64,000 bases of DNA from Marinifilum sp. D714 (lineage in GTDB: Bacteria; Bacteroidota; Bacteroidia; Bacteroidales; Marinifilaceae): contig NZ_JALPNU010000005.1 in NCBI RefSeq assembly GCF_030851345.1, positions 1-64,000 of the forward strand. Direction: 5' to 3'. Position 1 is the stretch's first letter, and every line of letters starts with the position of its first letter. Positions 53,466 through 63,600 of the stretch are shown here, piece after piece. The position numbers were made by a program, and so were the translations under genes. Below the pieces are notes generated by a model. That model was not told where the DNA came from. It searched no databases and worked only from the letters and a program-made list of their open reading frames with translations.

Positions 53466-53564
53466 ATTACAGTTACACATATGTATTCATCTATTGATTC
53501 CACTCAGCGATGAATACGGTAATTATTATCATTTCGGGTTTGTTGGTAGCAAACCCGTTTTTTT
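53466..53564 (+). ncRNA. candidate cis-antisense small RNA of the second sigma/SusC locus
   Basis: A roughly 100-nt plus-strand transcript could run from the -7 element at 53453-53460 to a hairpin with seven T residues (CGGGTTTG at 53535-53542 and CAAACCCG at 53550-53557). It lies opposite the susC leader in the fecR-susC gap. On the minus strand the same hairpin has no T-run, so it is oriented for a plus-strand RNA. The position matches the candidate at 34669-34780. Confidence 0.5.
53535..53564 (+). terminator. T-tailed hairpin between fecR and susC, second locus
   Basis: CGGGTTTG and CAAACCCG form an 8-bp stem with a 7-nt loop, followed by seven T residues on the plus strand. No plus-strand protein gene precedes it. 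Confidence 0.7.
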
Positions 53565-53640
53565 GTTTCTATATATTGGGTTTTGTTAGTAACTAGCCAC
53601 TAGCAATTCATCATCTTGGTTTAATTGTAATTATTTTCCT

Positions 53641-53684
53641 TCTAAACACCCCTCTAAATCTCCCCTAAAAGGGAGACTTTCTGG
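53641..53684. repeat. dispersed Bacteroidota-type intergenic repeat
   Basis: CACCCCTCTAAATCTCCCC followed by TAAAAGGGAGACTTT contains the inverted pair TCTCCC (53659-53664) and GGGAGA (53671-53676). This type of CCCTCTAAATC-containing intergenic sequence is widespread in Bacteroidota genomes. Its role is unknown. Confidence 0.5.
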
Positions 53685-53747
53685 TTGGTATAAGTTCGAA
53701 AACATCCTACTTTATTCGTCATTGTTAATTCGTAATTCCTAATTGAT

Positions 53748-54935
53748 TTAGTATTGTTTCTGAACTATTATGGTATTGTCCTTAAAGAAAAACTTCACTT
53801 CATTGGTTTTCTCAATCATTCCCAACAATCGATCCAGACTTTCGTATCGTTTTAAAGTTCCCGTAAAGTTGATATCTCCAGCTTCGTTGTTTTGGTAGAA
53901 TACTTTCACATCGTACCAACGAGAAACCTTATTCATGATATCGCATAGACTTGATTGCTCAAATACAAACTTTCCATCTTTCCAGGAAGTATACAGATCA
54001 ACGTTAACTTTCTTATTTTCTAGGTCTCTGGCATCCTTCGAAAATACAGCCTGATATCCGGGATCAAGCAATACATTTGTCTTCGGATTTTTACTATCCA
54101 TTACTGCCACGCTCCCTTCTACCAAAGTGGTTTGAATGGCTTTATCATCAGCATAAGAAGAGACATTGAATTGAGTTCCCAAAACTCTTACATCCACTCC
54201 TTGTGTTTTCACGATAAATGGTCGACTCTTGTCTTTGCTCACCTCAAAATAGGCTTCTCCTTCCAACAATACAACCCTCTCATCTTTGGGAAATTTTGTA
54301 GGATATCGCAACCTGGTTTCTGAGTTTACCCACACTTTAGTTCCATCTTCCAGTTCCAACTGAAACTCTCCCCCACGAGGCACAACCAAACTGTTGTAAC
54401 TTATTAACTCGTTTGCCTTGTTGCTAGCATCATAAACCAAACCTGTACCTGTTTTGTTGATCACAGTTCCATCATTCTCCTTGATTGCACTCTTTTTACG
54501 ATCTGCATCTAAATCCAACACTTTACCATTGGCTAAAACCAGCTCAGCTTTATTTGACCCTGGCTCCATGGCTGTCAGCCATTGCTCTTCCTGTGAAATA
54601 CCCGAATCTTCATGTCCCAGGTACATCATCACCGAAAACAAACCAATTATCAATAAAATGGATGCAGCATAAGGCAATACTTTCCTAAAAGTTCTTAAGC
54701 GTAATTCTTTTCGAGATTCTCTCATTTTATCAAGATGCTTCTCAAAAGCTCTGTCCACATTTGCTTCACGGGCCATTAATGACTTTTTGGCTTCGGACGA
54801 AAATTGCTTTAACCCCAAGTAGAATCGTTTATTTCCATTATTGCTCAACCATGCTTCCAGCTCCTTATTCTCTTCGCTGGTAGTGGCTTGTCCCCCTAGT
54901 GACCTGGAAATAATATCAATAATTCTTTCTTCCAT
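53748..54935 (-). CDS. FecR-family anti-sigma factor
   Basis: The 395 residues have a cytoplasmic N-terminal part (about 1-85), one membrane span (VLPYAASILLIIGLFSVMMY) and a periplasmic FecR domain with GGEFQLELEDGTKVWVNSET, LLEGEAYFEVSKDKSRPFIV and VRVLGTQFNVSSY. A C-terminal DUF4974 region follows (FEQSSLCDIMNKVSRWYDVK). It should regulate the sigma factor encoded upstream, in response to the STN-type SusC downstream. The gap to the sigma gene is 243 bp, longer than in the first locus. Confidence 0.93.
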   Translation of the reverse strand: MEERIIDIISRSLGGQATTSEENKELEAWLSNNGNKRFYLGLKQFSSEAKKSLMAREANVDRAFEKHLDKMRESRKELRLRTFRKVLPYAASILLIIGLFSVMMYLGHEDSGISQEEQWLTAMEPGSNKAELVLANGKVLDLDADRKKSAIKENDGTVINKTGTGLVYDASNKANELISYNSLVVPRGGEFQLELEDGTKVWVNSETRLRYPTKFPKDERVVLLEGEAYFEVSKDKSRPFIVKTQGVDVRVLGTQFNVSSYADDKAIQTTLVEGSVAVMDSKNPKTNVLLDPGYQAVFSKDARDLENKKVNVDLYTSWKDGKFVFEQSSLCDIMNKVSRWYDVKVFYQNNEAGDINFTGTLKRYESLDRLLGMIEKTNEVKFFFKDNTIIVQKQY

Positions 54936-55148
54936 TTGTAATTTTTTTCAATCTATAGATATCGTGTATACACCCTTATGACAAAGCAGCTTTGAAATGA
55001 TGTGAAAAGATTCAGAACTTTTTTTTGATTTTCTCAAAAAAAGGTCATGTATAAGATATAAAATTCTGATTAGATGAAAAATAGAAGAAAGTCTTGAGAA
55101 AATCCAAGTTAAGTCAAAAGAGTATTGAAGAGTTGAAACTATCTTGGG

Positions 55149-55180
55149 AGCTTAAAGCTTGTGGCCTGAAGCTGATAGCT
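55149..55180. repeat. AGCTT-rich short repeat
   Basis: AGCTTAAAGCTT, then GAAGCT and TAGCT, recur within 32 bp just past the sigma gene stop. Similar AGCTTGAAGCTGATAGC-type runs are common between Bacteroidota genes. No function is known. Confidence 0.35.
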
Positions 55181-55736
55181 ATTTATGAAAGAAAAGTATA
55201 TAGAACAAATGAGGAGATTTTAGTTTTTCGCGCAACATCTTAAATGCACGAACCATATGAGTTCTGACGGTATTCATGGTTACCCCCAATTCCTCAGCAG
55301 CTTCGTTATAGGTATATCCACTTACACAGCAAAGCATAAACACCTCTCTGCACTTTTCGGGAAGTTCATTAATCGCAGAATAAATTTGCTGAGAATTTTC
55401 AATACTCTGCTCATTGGCTTTGGGAGCTGATTCTTTTTCCTCTAAATGCTCTATGTCGTGAATCAATTTATTTTCGCGCTTTAAATAATTCAAACATGCA
55501 TTTTTAACGGCACGATAGATGTATGATTGTAAGTTTGAAGTAACCGATTTGTATCGCTTCTTTTCCCAAAATTTGATAAAAAAGTCCTGAACCACATCCT
55601 CTGCAGCCTCGCTATCCTTTAGTATGCTATTGGCCCACAAGAACAAATCCTGGTAGTAATGTTTAAAGAATGCCTCGTACGCTTTACGACTTCCGCTACG
55701 CAACAGTTCATCCAAAATGTATTTTGACTCAGGCAT
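55179..55736 (-). CDS. ECF-type RNA polymerase sigma factor
   Basis: The 185 residues have region 2 (AYEAFFKHYYQDLFLWANSIL...AAEDVVQDFFIKFWEKK) and region 4 (ELPEKCREVFMLCCVSGYTYNEAAEELGVTMNTVRTHMVRAFKML). It is the FecI-like activator of the second SusC/SusD locus, with FecR next in line. A clear ATG start follows a matching -7 element. Confidence 0.93.
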   Translation of the reverse strand: MPESKYILDELLRSGSRKAYEAFFKHYYQDLFLWANSILKDSEAAEDVVQDFFIKFWEKKRYKSVTSNLQSYIYRAVKNACLNYLKRENKLIHDIEHLEEKESAPKANEQSIENSQQIYSAINELPEKCREVFMLCCVSGYTYNEAAEELGVTMNTVRTHMVRAFKMLREKLKSPHLFYILFFHK

Positions 55737-55767
55737 GTGGTTATTTAGAATAGTGGGTTAGTGCAAG

Positions 55768-55775
55768 CAAAAATA
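55768..55775 (-). promoter_or_regulatory. -7 element of the second sigma gene
   Basis: The minus-strand sequence TATTTTTG matches TAnnTTTG. TTTG at 55800-55803 is 24 nt further upstream, slightly more than the usual 19-21 nt. The start point would be about 25 nt before the ATG. Confidence 0.45.
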
Positions 55776-55844
55776 GAAGTTTTTTTTGAAGAAGGAAATC
55801 AAACAAATTTCTAAGCCAGTTTATCTAGGATAGAAAACAACTTT

Positions 55845-55933
55845 TTTCCGCACTAGAAATAGTCTGTTTCCAAGGCGTTATTGATTGGTTTCCGCACTAG
55901 AAACGTTTGATTTCCGCACTAGATATTTTTTAA
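55845..55933. repeat. array of four 22-bp units (TTTCCGCACTAGA)
   Basis: TTTCCGCACTAGA begins at 55845, 55889 and 55911, and a degenerate TTTCC unit begins at 55867. The spacing is exactly 22 bp throughout. The second half of each unit is not conserved, so it is not a simple tandem duplication. It resembles the TTCCG array at 1604-1790, which has 21-bp steps. Confidence 0.7.
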
Positions 55934-55950
55934 GCCATACGGACATAAAA

Positions 55951-55974
55951 AAAATGCTGCCAAAGCAGCATTGT
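55951..55974 (-). terminator. terminator of the HU-like gene
   Basis: AATGCTGC and GCAGCATT form an 8-bp stem with a 4-nt loop, followed by TTTTTTTT on the minus strand, 47 bp after the stop. Confidence 0.8.
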
Positions 55975-56020
55975 ATCACAGCCAAATATTTTCTAATAAG
56001 TCAATTTTTATTTGATTTTA

Positions 56021-56428
56021 TTAATTTAGAGATATGGGATCATCAGGATGGGCTTCGTTCCACATGGCAATAAATTCTTCTTTGCTCTTGCCAATATTTG
56101 TTTTGTTCTCGATATTTCCGGTAAACCCTCCCTCTACATTTAATGCACTCTTGATGTAGCGATCGAGCCTGTGCGATACTGAAATTTCTCCTTCGGTATC
56201 TATTTCTGGAAGGTATGTACCCAAACCTTCCAGTTTTACACCTTGTCCTTGCTTGTTAAAGAAAATAACAGTGTCGGCCAACTCAGCGAGTACCATCTGA
56301 ATTTGTCCTTTGTTTAATCCGGTTCTGGATGCTATAAATTCTACCACCTGTTTCATTCCTGCAGTTTTTGCAAGTTTTATTTTAGGTATAAACGTGTTTA
56401 ATGCTTTTATAAATTTGCCATAAGACAT
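56021..56428 (-). CDS. HU-like DNA-binding domain protein
   Basis: The 135 residues include a core (TAGMKQVVEFIASRTGLNKGQIQMVLAELADTVIFFNKQGQGVKLEGLGTY) that matches the helical N-terminal half and first beta turn of the Bacteroidota HU-related family. Residues 90-135 do not follow classical HU and end in an acidic stretch. No signal peptide is present. It is probably a nucleoid or DNA-bending protein, although some relatives have other roles. It is transcribed alone, next to the 22-bp repeat array. Confidence 0.7.
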   Translation of the reverse strand: MSYGKFIKALNTFIPKIKLAKTAGMKQVVEFIASRTGLNKGQIQMVLAELADTVIFFNKQGQGVKLEGLGTYLPEIDTEGEISVSHRLDRYIKSALNVEGGFTGNIENKTNIGKSKEEFIAMWNEAHPDDPISLN

Positions 56429-56511
56429 GTGTGTTTAGTTAGTATTATTGTATTTAATATCAACTCTAAACAATTGGCTGCACTTGTTTAAAACAACACA
56501 TTTAAGATGAA

Positions 56512-56889
56512 CTAATATAGGTTAATTCTGCTTTTTTCGACTCGGGTAAGGATAAGAGCATAAAGTATTCCAAAAACAGGAGCAATTAATAATATAAATT
56601 TTAATTCCAGATTGACATACAAAAGTATTCCTATTCCTGCTCCCATTAAAAGACCAAATGCCAGAGAAGAAGTTCTTTTCATTTGTTTCTCTTCTACCTC
56701 CAGCTTTCTTTTGAAAAACAAAGCCCAAAGCATGTACAGAAAAAGTAACAAGTAAAATATTAATCCAAGTAAGGCAAAATAGATTTTCCACTCCATCGAA
56801 GAGTTAGTCAATACATCGTACAAGATATAAGCAGAGTATGCCAAGAATAGGATTGATGGGATGATTCTTAAAATTTTAGACAAATTCAT
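56512..56889 (-). CDS. small membrane protein, four spans, unknown
   Basis: The 125 residues have about four hydrophobic segments: near 8-26, 35-60, 75-92 and 95-115. A basic loop (KRKLEVEEKQMKR) lies between the second and third. I recognise no family. The gene follows the DUF4302 gene but is separated from it by a terminator, so it is probably transcribed on its own. Confidence 0.65.
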   Translation of the reverse strand: MNLSKILRIIPSILFLAYSAYILYDVLTNSSMEWKIYFALLGLIFYLLLFLYMLWALFFKRKLEVEEKQMKRTSSLAFGLLMGAGIGILLYVNLELKFILLIAPVFGILYALILTRVEKSRINLY

Positions 56890-56906
56890 ATTGAAATATA
56901 TTAAAA

Positions 56907-56942
56907 ATGCCCCTGCAGAAAGCAGGTGCTTTGCAGGGGCAT
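56907..56942 (-). terminator. terminator of the third import locus
   Basis: TGCCCCTGCA and TGCAGGGGCA pair perfectly over 10 bp and are followed by TTTTTA on the minus strand, 24 bp after the DUF4302 gene stop. Confidence 0.85.
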
Positions 56943-56965
56943 AAGTATTAATAATTCACCACTTA

Positions 56966-58192
56966 CTAATTCTTATTTAAAATAAACCAGACATCAGGAT
57001 CTTTCTCACTAGTTAGTTTGGCCCTAGTAGGATTATCTTCATCATCTAATTCCACTTTATAAGGAGCGTTATCTGCAACAACGTCAATCAATGGCATAAG
57101 ATGGGTATAAAAACTCCAATTGAAACCATCACCAACTTTGGTAATATCCAAATATCCTGCTTTACCTTTTACCCCACCAAAAATAACATTGTATTGAGCT
57201 AACCATTTATCTGAGTAGATATAAATACCAGTAGCTCCTTGTCCAGGTCCCATTTGTAGGAATTGAGATAAAGTTTCTCCGTAGGTTTGACCATTCGCAA
57301 TGTAAACCTTCTCCCATTCCGTTCTAATTGCGTCTGATCTATCAGTTTCCGCCCCAATATTACAATACCAACGAGTACTCTTCATATCAATAGGGCTTGA
57401 AATAACATCGATAACTACTTCACCATTTTCAGACACTAATTGGTTTGTAGCTTTGTCCAATATTAATTCACTAATATCATTCCCAAGAATTGAAATTTCC
57501 TTATAAAACTCAATTCCTTTGTCAGTGACAATAAATGCTTCATCTACTACTTTATTCTCCCCTCCTTCTGAATAGGTAAACTCTAAACGGTTGTAATTGG
57601 AAATTACCATTACTTCAGCACCTCCAACATTCCCTTCAAATGTAGCTCCTTTAAGTACTTTAGAGATACTTTTTAACTTCATCAGGTATTCTTCAGGTGT
57701 TTCTGTCAATTTAATTAGACGCAAATCATTGCCTGTTTTATTCCCTTGTAGAGTGATTACATCATCATTATTAGACATTAACAAAAACTCAAAGTCACCA
57801 CCTTTTGCGTTGTATTCATCAGCAGAAGGGGTGGCATATTTATGCATCAAAGAGTTATATGTATTAAATGTAAGAACAGGTCCACCATAAGCAATTACAT
57901 CATACATAGAAGTTTCAGGATCAGCCTCACCTTCCATCCATACTATAACACTATCTTGTTCTTTAAATTTCACAATATAATTGTAACCTCCATACTTCTG
58001 CTCCTCTTCAGGAAAATACTGAAATAACCAGCCATTTTCTGCTGATTTCAAAGCCTCATCGTATTCCTTAATGGCATCGGTTTTTCTTTCTGCTGCAGTT
58101 TGTTCGAACAGGTCCTCTGATTCATTGTCACATGAAACAGCACCAATTCCCAACAACAAAGCAAACAGCACTAGATATATATTTTTCTTCAT
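56966..58192 (-). CDS. DUF4302-family lipoprotein
   Basis: The 408 residues have a lipobox (GAVSC, Cys21). The layout is that of DUF4302: an early helix (AERKTDAIKEYDEALKSAENGW) and then beta-rich sequence with LQYFPEE-type and FKEQDSVIVWMEGEADPETS stretches. The family is typical of SusCD-linked loci with a zinc metallohydrolase lipoprotein, as here (5-bp gap to that gene). The function is unknown. It is probably a surface accessory protein of the import system. Confidence 0.8.
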   Translation of the reverse strand: MKKNIYLVLFALLLGIGAVSCDNESEDLFEQTAAERKTDAIKEYDEALKSAENGWLFQYFPEEEQKYGGYNYIVKFKEQDSVIVWMEGEADPETSMYDVIAYGGPVLTFNTYNSLMHKYATPSADEYNAKGGDFEFLLMSNNDDVITLQGNKTGNDLRLIKLTETPEEYLMKLKSISKVLKGATFEGNVGGAEVMVISNYNRLEFTYSEGGENKVVDEAFIVTDKGIEFYKEISILGNDISELILDKATNQLVSENGEVVIDVISSPIDMKSTRWYCNIGAETDRSDAIRTEWEKVYIANGQTYGETLSQFLQMGPGQGATGIYIYSDKWLAQYNVIFGGVKGKAGYLDITKVGDGFNWSFYTHLMPLIDVVADNAPYKVELDDEDNPTRAKLTSEKDPDVWFILNKN

Positions 58193-58197
58193 AGTTC

Positions 58198-59082
58198 TTA
58201 TTCAATTGTTATGTTATCAAGATCTTGTTCATCTAACTTTTCAGCACGCGTTGCAATCGCTGTACGAAGTTCATCCATATCAATATTCCAAACTTCTTTC
58301 ATGTATGACTTTACAATGGTCATTTTTTGAGTAAGTTTTGCTTTACCGGAATCACTAGCAGGTTCAAGTTTAGCAGCCCATGATGCTTCTGTATTGGTAA
58401 TGTAGTGCGCAATTAGCTCTACAAAATCTTCATTTGGCTCCTTACTGGAATAGTCACTAATAAAGCCTGCATCCAAAGAAGATTTTCCATCCCATGCATC
58501 GTTCCACGAACCACCAACATAATCAGTTGAAGAAATCTTATCAAAATCAGTAGTATAATCTTTGGTTTGATGCAAGATGTGAGAGAACTCATGGAAAATG
58601 GTACGGAAGTACATCTCATATAGCATCTCAACATTGGTCACATCTAAGTTATTGATGTTGTACAATGTAATTTTTAATCCGCCCTCAGCAGTACCCAATA
58701 CCATGGTTCCATTGTTACGATAGGCTGCAGAACCAACCATCATGAACATTTTTGGGAAATATTTCTTTAAGAAATCACTTGGAGCGACTTCTTCGTAAGA
58801 ATCCAAACAAAGGTATTTTACCAAATTGGCCATCTTAATAGAATTCTCGTAAGTAGCTGGTACCAATTGATAGTTCATATCCGACTCAACATCCTCCCAT
58901 TTGTATAGGAACTGGATATTGTAAGGTTCTGTTAATATATTCTCCAGATATTTGTCGAAATCATTCTTCTCGCCTTTTTCAAGACTGATCACACTAATGT
59001 CTGTATTTGGATCATCATCGTCGCAAGCGCCGAAAACAAAAACCATGATAACAAGCATTAGTAAATATTTTAATCTATTCAT
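58198..59082 (-). CDS. SusCD-associated zinc metallohydrolase lipoprotein
   Basis: The 294-residue lipoprotein (lipobox FGAC, Cys20) carries HEFSH (164-168) with His171 nearby, the HExxH zinc motif of a metallopeptidase-like family that accompanies TonB-dependent import systems. The upstream glutamate-rich entry (SLEKGEKNDFDKYLENIL) is typical of the family. It lies 25 bp after SusD and 5 bp before the DUF4302 gene. It probably hydrolyses or processes the imported ligand at the surface. The ligand is not known. Confidence 0.85.
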   Translation of the reverse strand: MNRLKYLLMLVIMVFVFGACDDDDPNTDISVISLEKGEKNDFDKYLENILTEPYNIQFLYKWEDVESDMNYQLVPATYENSIKMANLVKYLCLDSYEEVAPSDFLKKYFPKMFMMVGSAAYRNNGTMVLGTAEGGLKITLYNINNLDVTNVEMLYEMYFRTIFHEFSHILHQTKDYTTDFDKISSTDYVGGSWNDAWDGKSSLDAGFISDYSSKEPNEDFVELIAHYITNTEASWAAKLEPASDSGKAKLTQKMTIVKSYMKEVWNIDMDELRTAIATRAEKLDEQDLDNITIE

Positions 59083-59107
59083 TTTTTGTTCATTTACTAG
59101 TTAGTAA

Positions 59108-60655
59108 TTAGCGTGGGTTAGCTGTTAAACCTGCAGAAACCACATCCTGAGGAATTTGAATGGCTTTTCGCAAATCATTCGCCTTTAAAACATCTAAAAC
59201 AGTTACTGTTCCATCAGCCTGAATCTGGAAACGAGGAACTTCAATACCATAACGCTTGATATCGAACCAACGCAAACCTTCATGTAGAGTTAGTATTCTT
59301 CTGCATTGCAACACGTAATGAATCATATTCTCCTGTGTTCCGGTAGCAACAGCAAAGTTCGGATTCAATTTCTTCTTTTGATTAGGAGCTACTTCCGAAG
59401 AATATTCCATTGCATCATAGAAAGTGTTAACCTGATCTAAAGTTGCTTCTTTTCCTTTAAAGAAATTCTTACTCCAAGCGTTCAAGTCAGCCAAAGCAGC
59501 ATCATCTTCACCCAACATTACCTCTGCTTCCGCTCTCACTAACAACGATTCATCGGTTGTGAAAGGAATGGTAACACTTCTACTATATCCAATACCAGCA
59601 ACTGGATCGGTATACTCAAACAAATAAGGAATCTTATAGAATAACGTTTTATCAAGATTGGTTCCTGCATACACAAAAGGACCAAAATTAAAATCAGCTC
59701 TTGCTGTAGCTCCCCAAGGTAGTGGTGCCAATAAAGTTTGCTCATCAGCAATCTTTTTAGAGTGATTAAAACGAGAACCATGATAATATGCTCCAAAATA
59801 AACTCCAGCGATTGATCCATCGGTAAGGGCCAATAAATTTGCTGCATCATTAATGTAGGCTTGCGTTACAGGATCTGGCTGTCTTGGCAATGCTCCTATT
59901 GCAGCCCAATCTCTAAGGACTGTTAAAGGATCTTCTGTAACCACCACACTAGCATATTCTTTAGCTTTTGCCCAATTCTCGTAATACAAATTAAAACGAG
60001 CAGCAAATGCATAAGCCGCTTTCTTTGTAAAATGATATGCACTAATCTCATACATATCATCAGAAATTAATGGAAGAGCAGCTTCTATATCCGCATTGAT
60101 CTTCTTGTAAACATCTGCTACCGTTCCACGCTCATATTTAGGATTCAAAGTCGTTTCTGACTTCTCCATATAAGGAATTCCTAAATCTGTACTACTGGTT
60201 GATTTGTTATAATGATTACAGAAAACATTCACCAAAACGAAATGGTTATAGGCTCTTGTAATCAATGCCTCACCCTTTTCAGGTTTCAAGTTTTCCTCTC
60301 CTAGACTTTCTATTGCTGCTAATGCTTCGTTAGAGTGTGCAATTGCATTGTATGAACTCTCCCAAATTTGTTTAGGGTCATCATTCTCAACCTCTGTAAC
60401 ATCCTCCCAATTGGCAAGTTGTTCATAAAAGCGAGATGTATTTGGGTTTGAAGTTCCCATATCATCCACATTATCTGAACTAATTTCGGTCACTAAAGTA
60501 TAACCTCCTGCAGGGTATGCGGAAACAAGTAGTTTTCTAATTTTCGTCTGACTGTCTACTTCTGCTCTATTGTCAGGAGTTTCATCCAGATAGCTATCGC
60601 AAGAAGCAGCAAACATAGTCAGAAGAACAATGTATACTATTTTAAATCTTTTCAT
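59108..60655 (-). CDS. SusD/RagB-family outer-membrane lipoprotein
   Basis: The 515 residues have a lipobox (AASC) and the SusD fold, with GEALITRAYNHFVLVNVF, AYAFAARFNLYYENWAKAKEYA and the final MIHYVLQCRRILTLHEGLRWFDIKRYG. It partners the SusC encoded next to it (20-bp gap). The third locus differs from the other two: it is followed by a metallohydrolase, not thioredoxins. Confidence 0.9.
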   Translation of the reverse strand: MKRFKIVYIVLLTMFAASCDSYLDETPDNRAEVDSQTKIRKLLVSAYPAGGYTLVTEISSDNVDDMGTSNPNTSRFYEQLANWEDVTEVENDDPKQIWESSYNAIAHSNEALAAIESLGEENLKPEKGEALITRAYNHFVLVNVFCNHYNKSTSSTDLGIPYMEKSETTLNPKYERGTVADVYKKINADIEAALPLISDDMYEISAYHFTKKAAYAFAARFNLYYENWAKAKEYASVVVTEDPLTVLRDWAAIGALPRQPDPVTQAYINDAANLLALTDGSIAGVYFGAYYHGSRFNHSKKIADEQTLLAPLPWGATARADFNFGPFVYAGTNLDKTLFYKIPYLFEYTDPVAGIGYSRSVTIPFTTDESLLVRAEAEVMLGEDDAALADLNAWSKNFFKGKEATLDQVNTFYDAMEYSSEVAPNQKKKLNPNFAVATGTQENMIHYVLQCRRILTLHEGLRWFDIKRYGIEVPRFQIQADGTVTVLDVLKANDLRKAIQIPQDVVSAGLTANPR

Positions 60656-60675
60656 CTTAATTAGTTTTTAATCTT

Positions 60676-63600
60676 CTACAATCCGAACTTTAACGTAAAT
60701 GTAAACTGCTTAGGCACTGGAGTTGCCACACCTCCTGAATTGAAGAATTCCGGATCCTGACCATTTAATTTATCATCAGAATACAATAGGAATAGGTTCG
60801 TTGCCTGAACTTTTAACGACAGATTATTTACACCCAATTTGTTTGTGAACTGTTTAGGGAAATCGTAAGCCAACGAAATTTCTTTCATTCTAATAAAATC
60901 ACCCTTTGCAATACGTGCAGAAGAATAATTGTAAGCATTGTAAGCAGTAGCCAAATCAGAAGAACCAATGTTATCTCTCTGACGAACCGTTGCAATTACT
61001 GGTATGTCTGTAATTTTCTCGTCACCTGGTCTTACCCAACGATTTTTGAATTCTTTAGGTAGTGCTGCCATATCTGAATAATCGCTTGCGAAAACAGGAT
61101 CTAAACGAACTACATTACCAAAAGAGTAAGTCATGAATACATTTAATCTTAAACCTTTGTAAGTAAATGTATTGTTCAAACTACCAATATCCGTAGGATC
61201 AGCAGAACCAGAATATTCTAGAAAATCTAGGTTTTCTCTTTCCTGGAAATAAATATCGCTAACTGTTATATTCCCATTCTGATCGCGGAAAGTTGGTAAA
61301 CCTTCGCTATTCAATCCTTCGAATGGAATGGAGAAAATAGAACGAACAGCATATCCTTCGCGAGCAAAACCATTCCCTTTCACCATATCGATTACACGTG
61401 ATCTGGTTTCTAAATCTGTAACCTTATTCTTCACCTTAGAATAAACAAAGTTGGTTACCCAAGAAAAGTTAGGTGTTTTGATATTGGTTGAAGAAATAGA
61501 GAATTCAAAACCATGTGAATCCATCGAAGCAACATTTCCATACTTTGCAACTTCACCACCTAAACCTTGAGTGGTTACAATACCAATTAAATCGTAGTTG
61601 TCACGAGTATAATAATCGAATGTAGTATTAATCTTATTATTCAAGAAACCAATTTCGGCACCAATGTTGAACTCATGTTTCTTCTCGTAAGTTAATTCAC
61701 TATTCTCAAGAGATTCAATATACAATGAACTTTCCCTCATACCTGCAGTAGGTCGCCAAGGGTTACCACTTCTGATATCGACAAGTGAGTTGGTTACATA
61801 ATGAGGTCCACGGTCAGCAGTCAAACTATAAGAAACTTTCAAAGACAAATGAGAAATAGCAGGCTTTAATGACTCGAAGAAATTTTCTTCGTGTGCATTC
61901 CATGCACTTGAAACGTTCCATGTTGGTAACCAACGAGCCGAACTGGATTTTCCCATTTTGTTTGTTCCCTCATAACGCAAGGTACCGTTAATGGTATATT
62001 TACCCATGTATGAATAAGTAGCATTACCAAAGAAAGCCGTATTACGGTATCTTGTATTTTCTACTCCGTAATACAAATTATTGTTCTCAACACCTTTCTT
62101 GAATAATTCATAAGAATAGAATGGAATTTCACCCATTGAATATTGTAATCCCCAACCTGTATTGTGAGTTTTCTTACGATCTGATGAGTTAACCTCCATA
62201 CCTCCATAAAGGTTCAGGATATGAGTATCGTTAAATGAATCCTTATAAGAAGCTGTTGCTCTAAAGTCATACCCCAACATACTATAATCAGTACGCTCAT
62301 AAATACCGCCCTGTGGCAATACACTTACAGGAATTGCATATGGATCATCCGGATCTTTATAAAGGAATGGATTATTGTCGCGAACTGTTACATTAGGCAT
62401 TGCTCTGTAGGCCTCAGCTTGATTCGAAAACTCAGTAATATTGTGCTCCTGTGAAGTAGCCGAATATTTAATTGCTCCCAAAGCACTCAATTCAACTTTT
62501 TGAATTGGTTTCCACTTCAACTCTGTCTGGAACTTCACATCCACAACATTTAAGTCAATATAATTTTCCCCTAATTCTCTCTTAATATTAAAAGGAGCAT
62601 AGTTACGTGTGTAATCTGCACTAGGGTCCAAAGTTCTTGAAGAATTCAATGCAAAAGAATAAGGGTTTATATCAAAATCACGCTTTACCTTACCTGTTAC
62701 AACGTCAACATCTTGTGCCAATGTTCCCGGAGCTTTTTGCTTACGGTAAGAAGCACTACTGATTGTATTGAATGATAGATTATCGCGAATTTTAAAGTTT
62801 GATTTGAAGTTCGCTGTATAACGATTTACCTTACTTGATTGAGTCCAACCCGGATCAACCAAGGCACTAACAGATCCGTAGTAAGTTGCCTTTTCAGTAC
62901 CCGATGACATACTCACAGAGTGACTTTGCATGATATTGGTATTGAAAAGTTCATCGAACCAGTCAGTATTTCTATATTCGGCTTTTCTTAAAAATGCAGC
63001 TTTGGCTTCAGGAGTATTCGCCAACAAAAAATTTCCTGAAGCATCCAATTGGTTCAATTGCTGATACATTCTACCATAAACGCCACTTTCACGTGCATTT
63101 GACATATCTGCATAATTTAACCAACCACCTTCACGCATATCTTCATAAACAGCCATTTGCTCCTGCGAGTTCATGATGTTAAAATCTGAGTATGAAGGTG
63201 TCAAACGATAAGTATATTCCCCTGTATAGTTGATACGGCTAACACCAGCTTTACCTTTTTTGGTTGTAATAACGATAACCCCGGCCATTGCTCTTGCTCC
63301 ATAGATAGAAGTTGCAGAACCATCCTTCAATACTTCGAAACTTTCAATATCATCGGCATTTAAGCCTGCAATTGCAGAACTAATCAATGTAGTTACATCC
63401 CCTGAAGAAAGAGCATCTGAACTTAATTCAACAACATCTTCAAGAATAACTCCATCAACTACCCAAAGTGGCTTTGAACTACCATAAATTGAGGTAGCAC
63501 CACGAACACGGATTTTTGGAGCTGCACCGAAAGTACCCGAAACGTTTTGCACAGATACACCAGCAGCACGACCTTCTAAACCACGACTTACATCAGGGAT

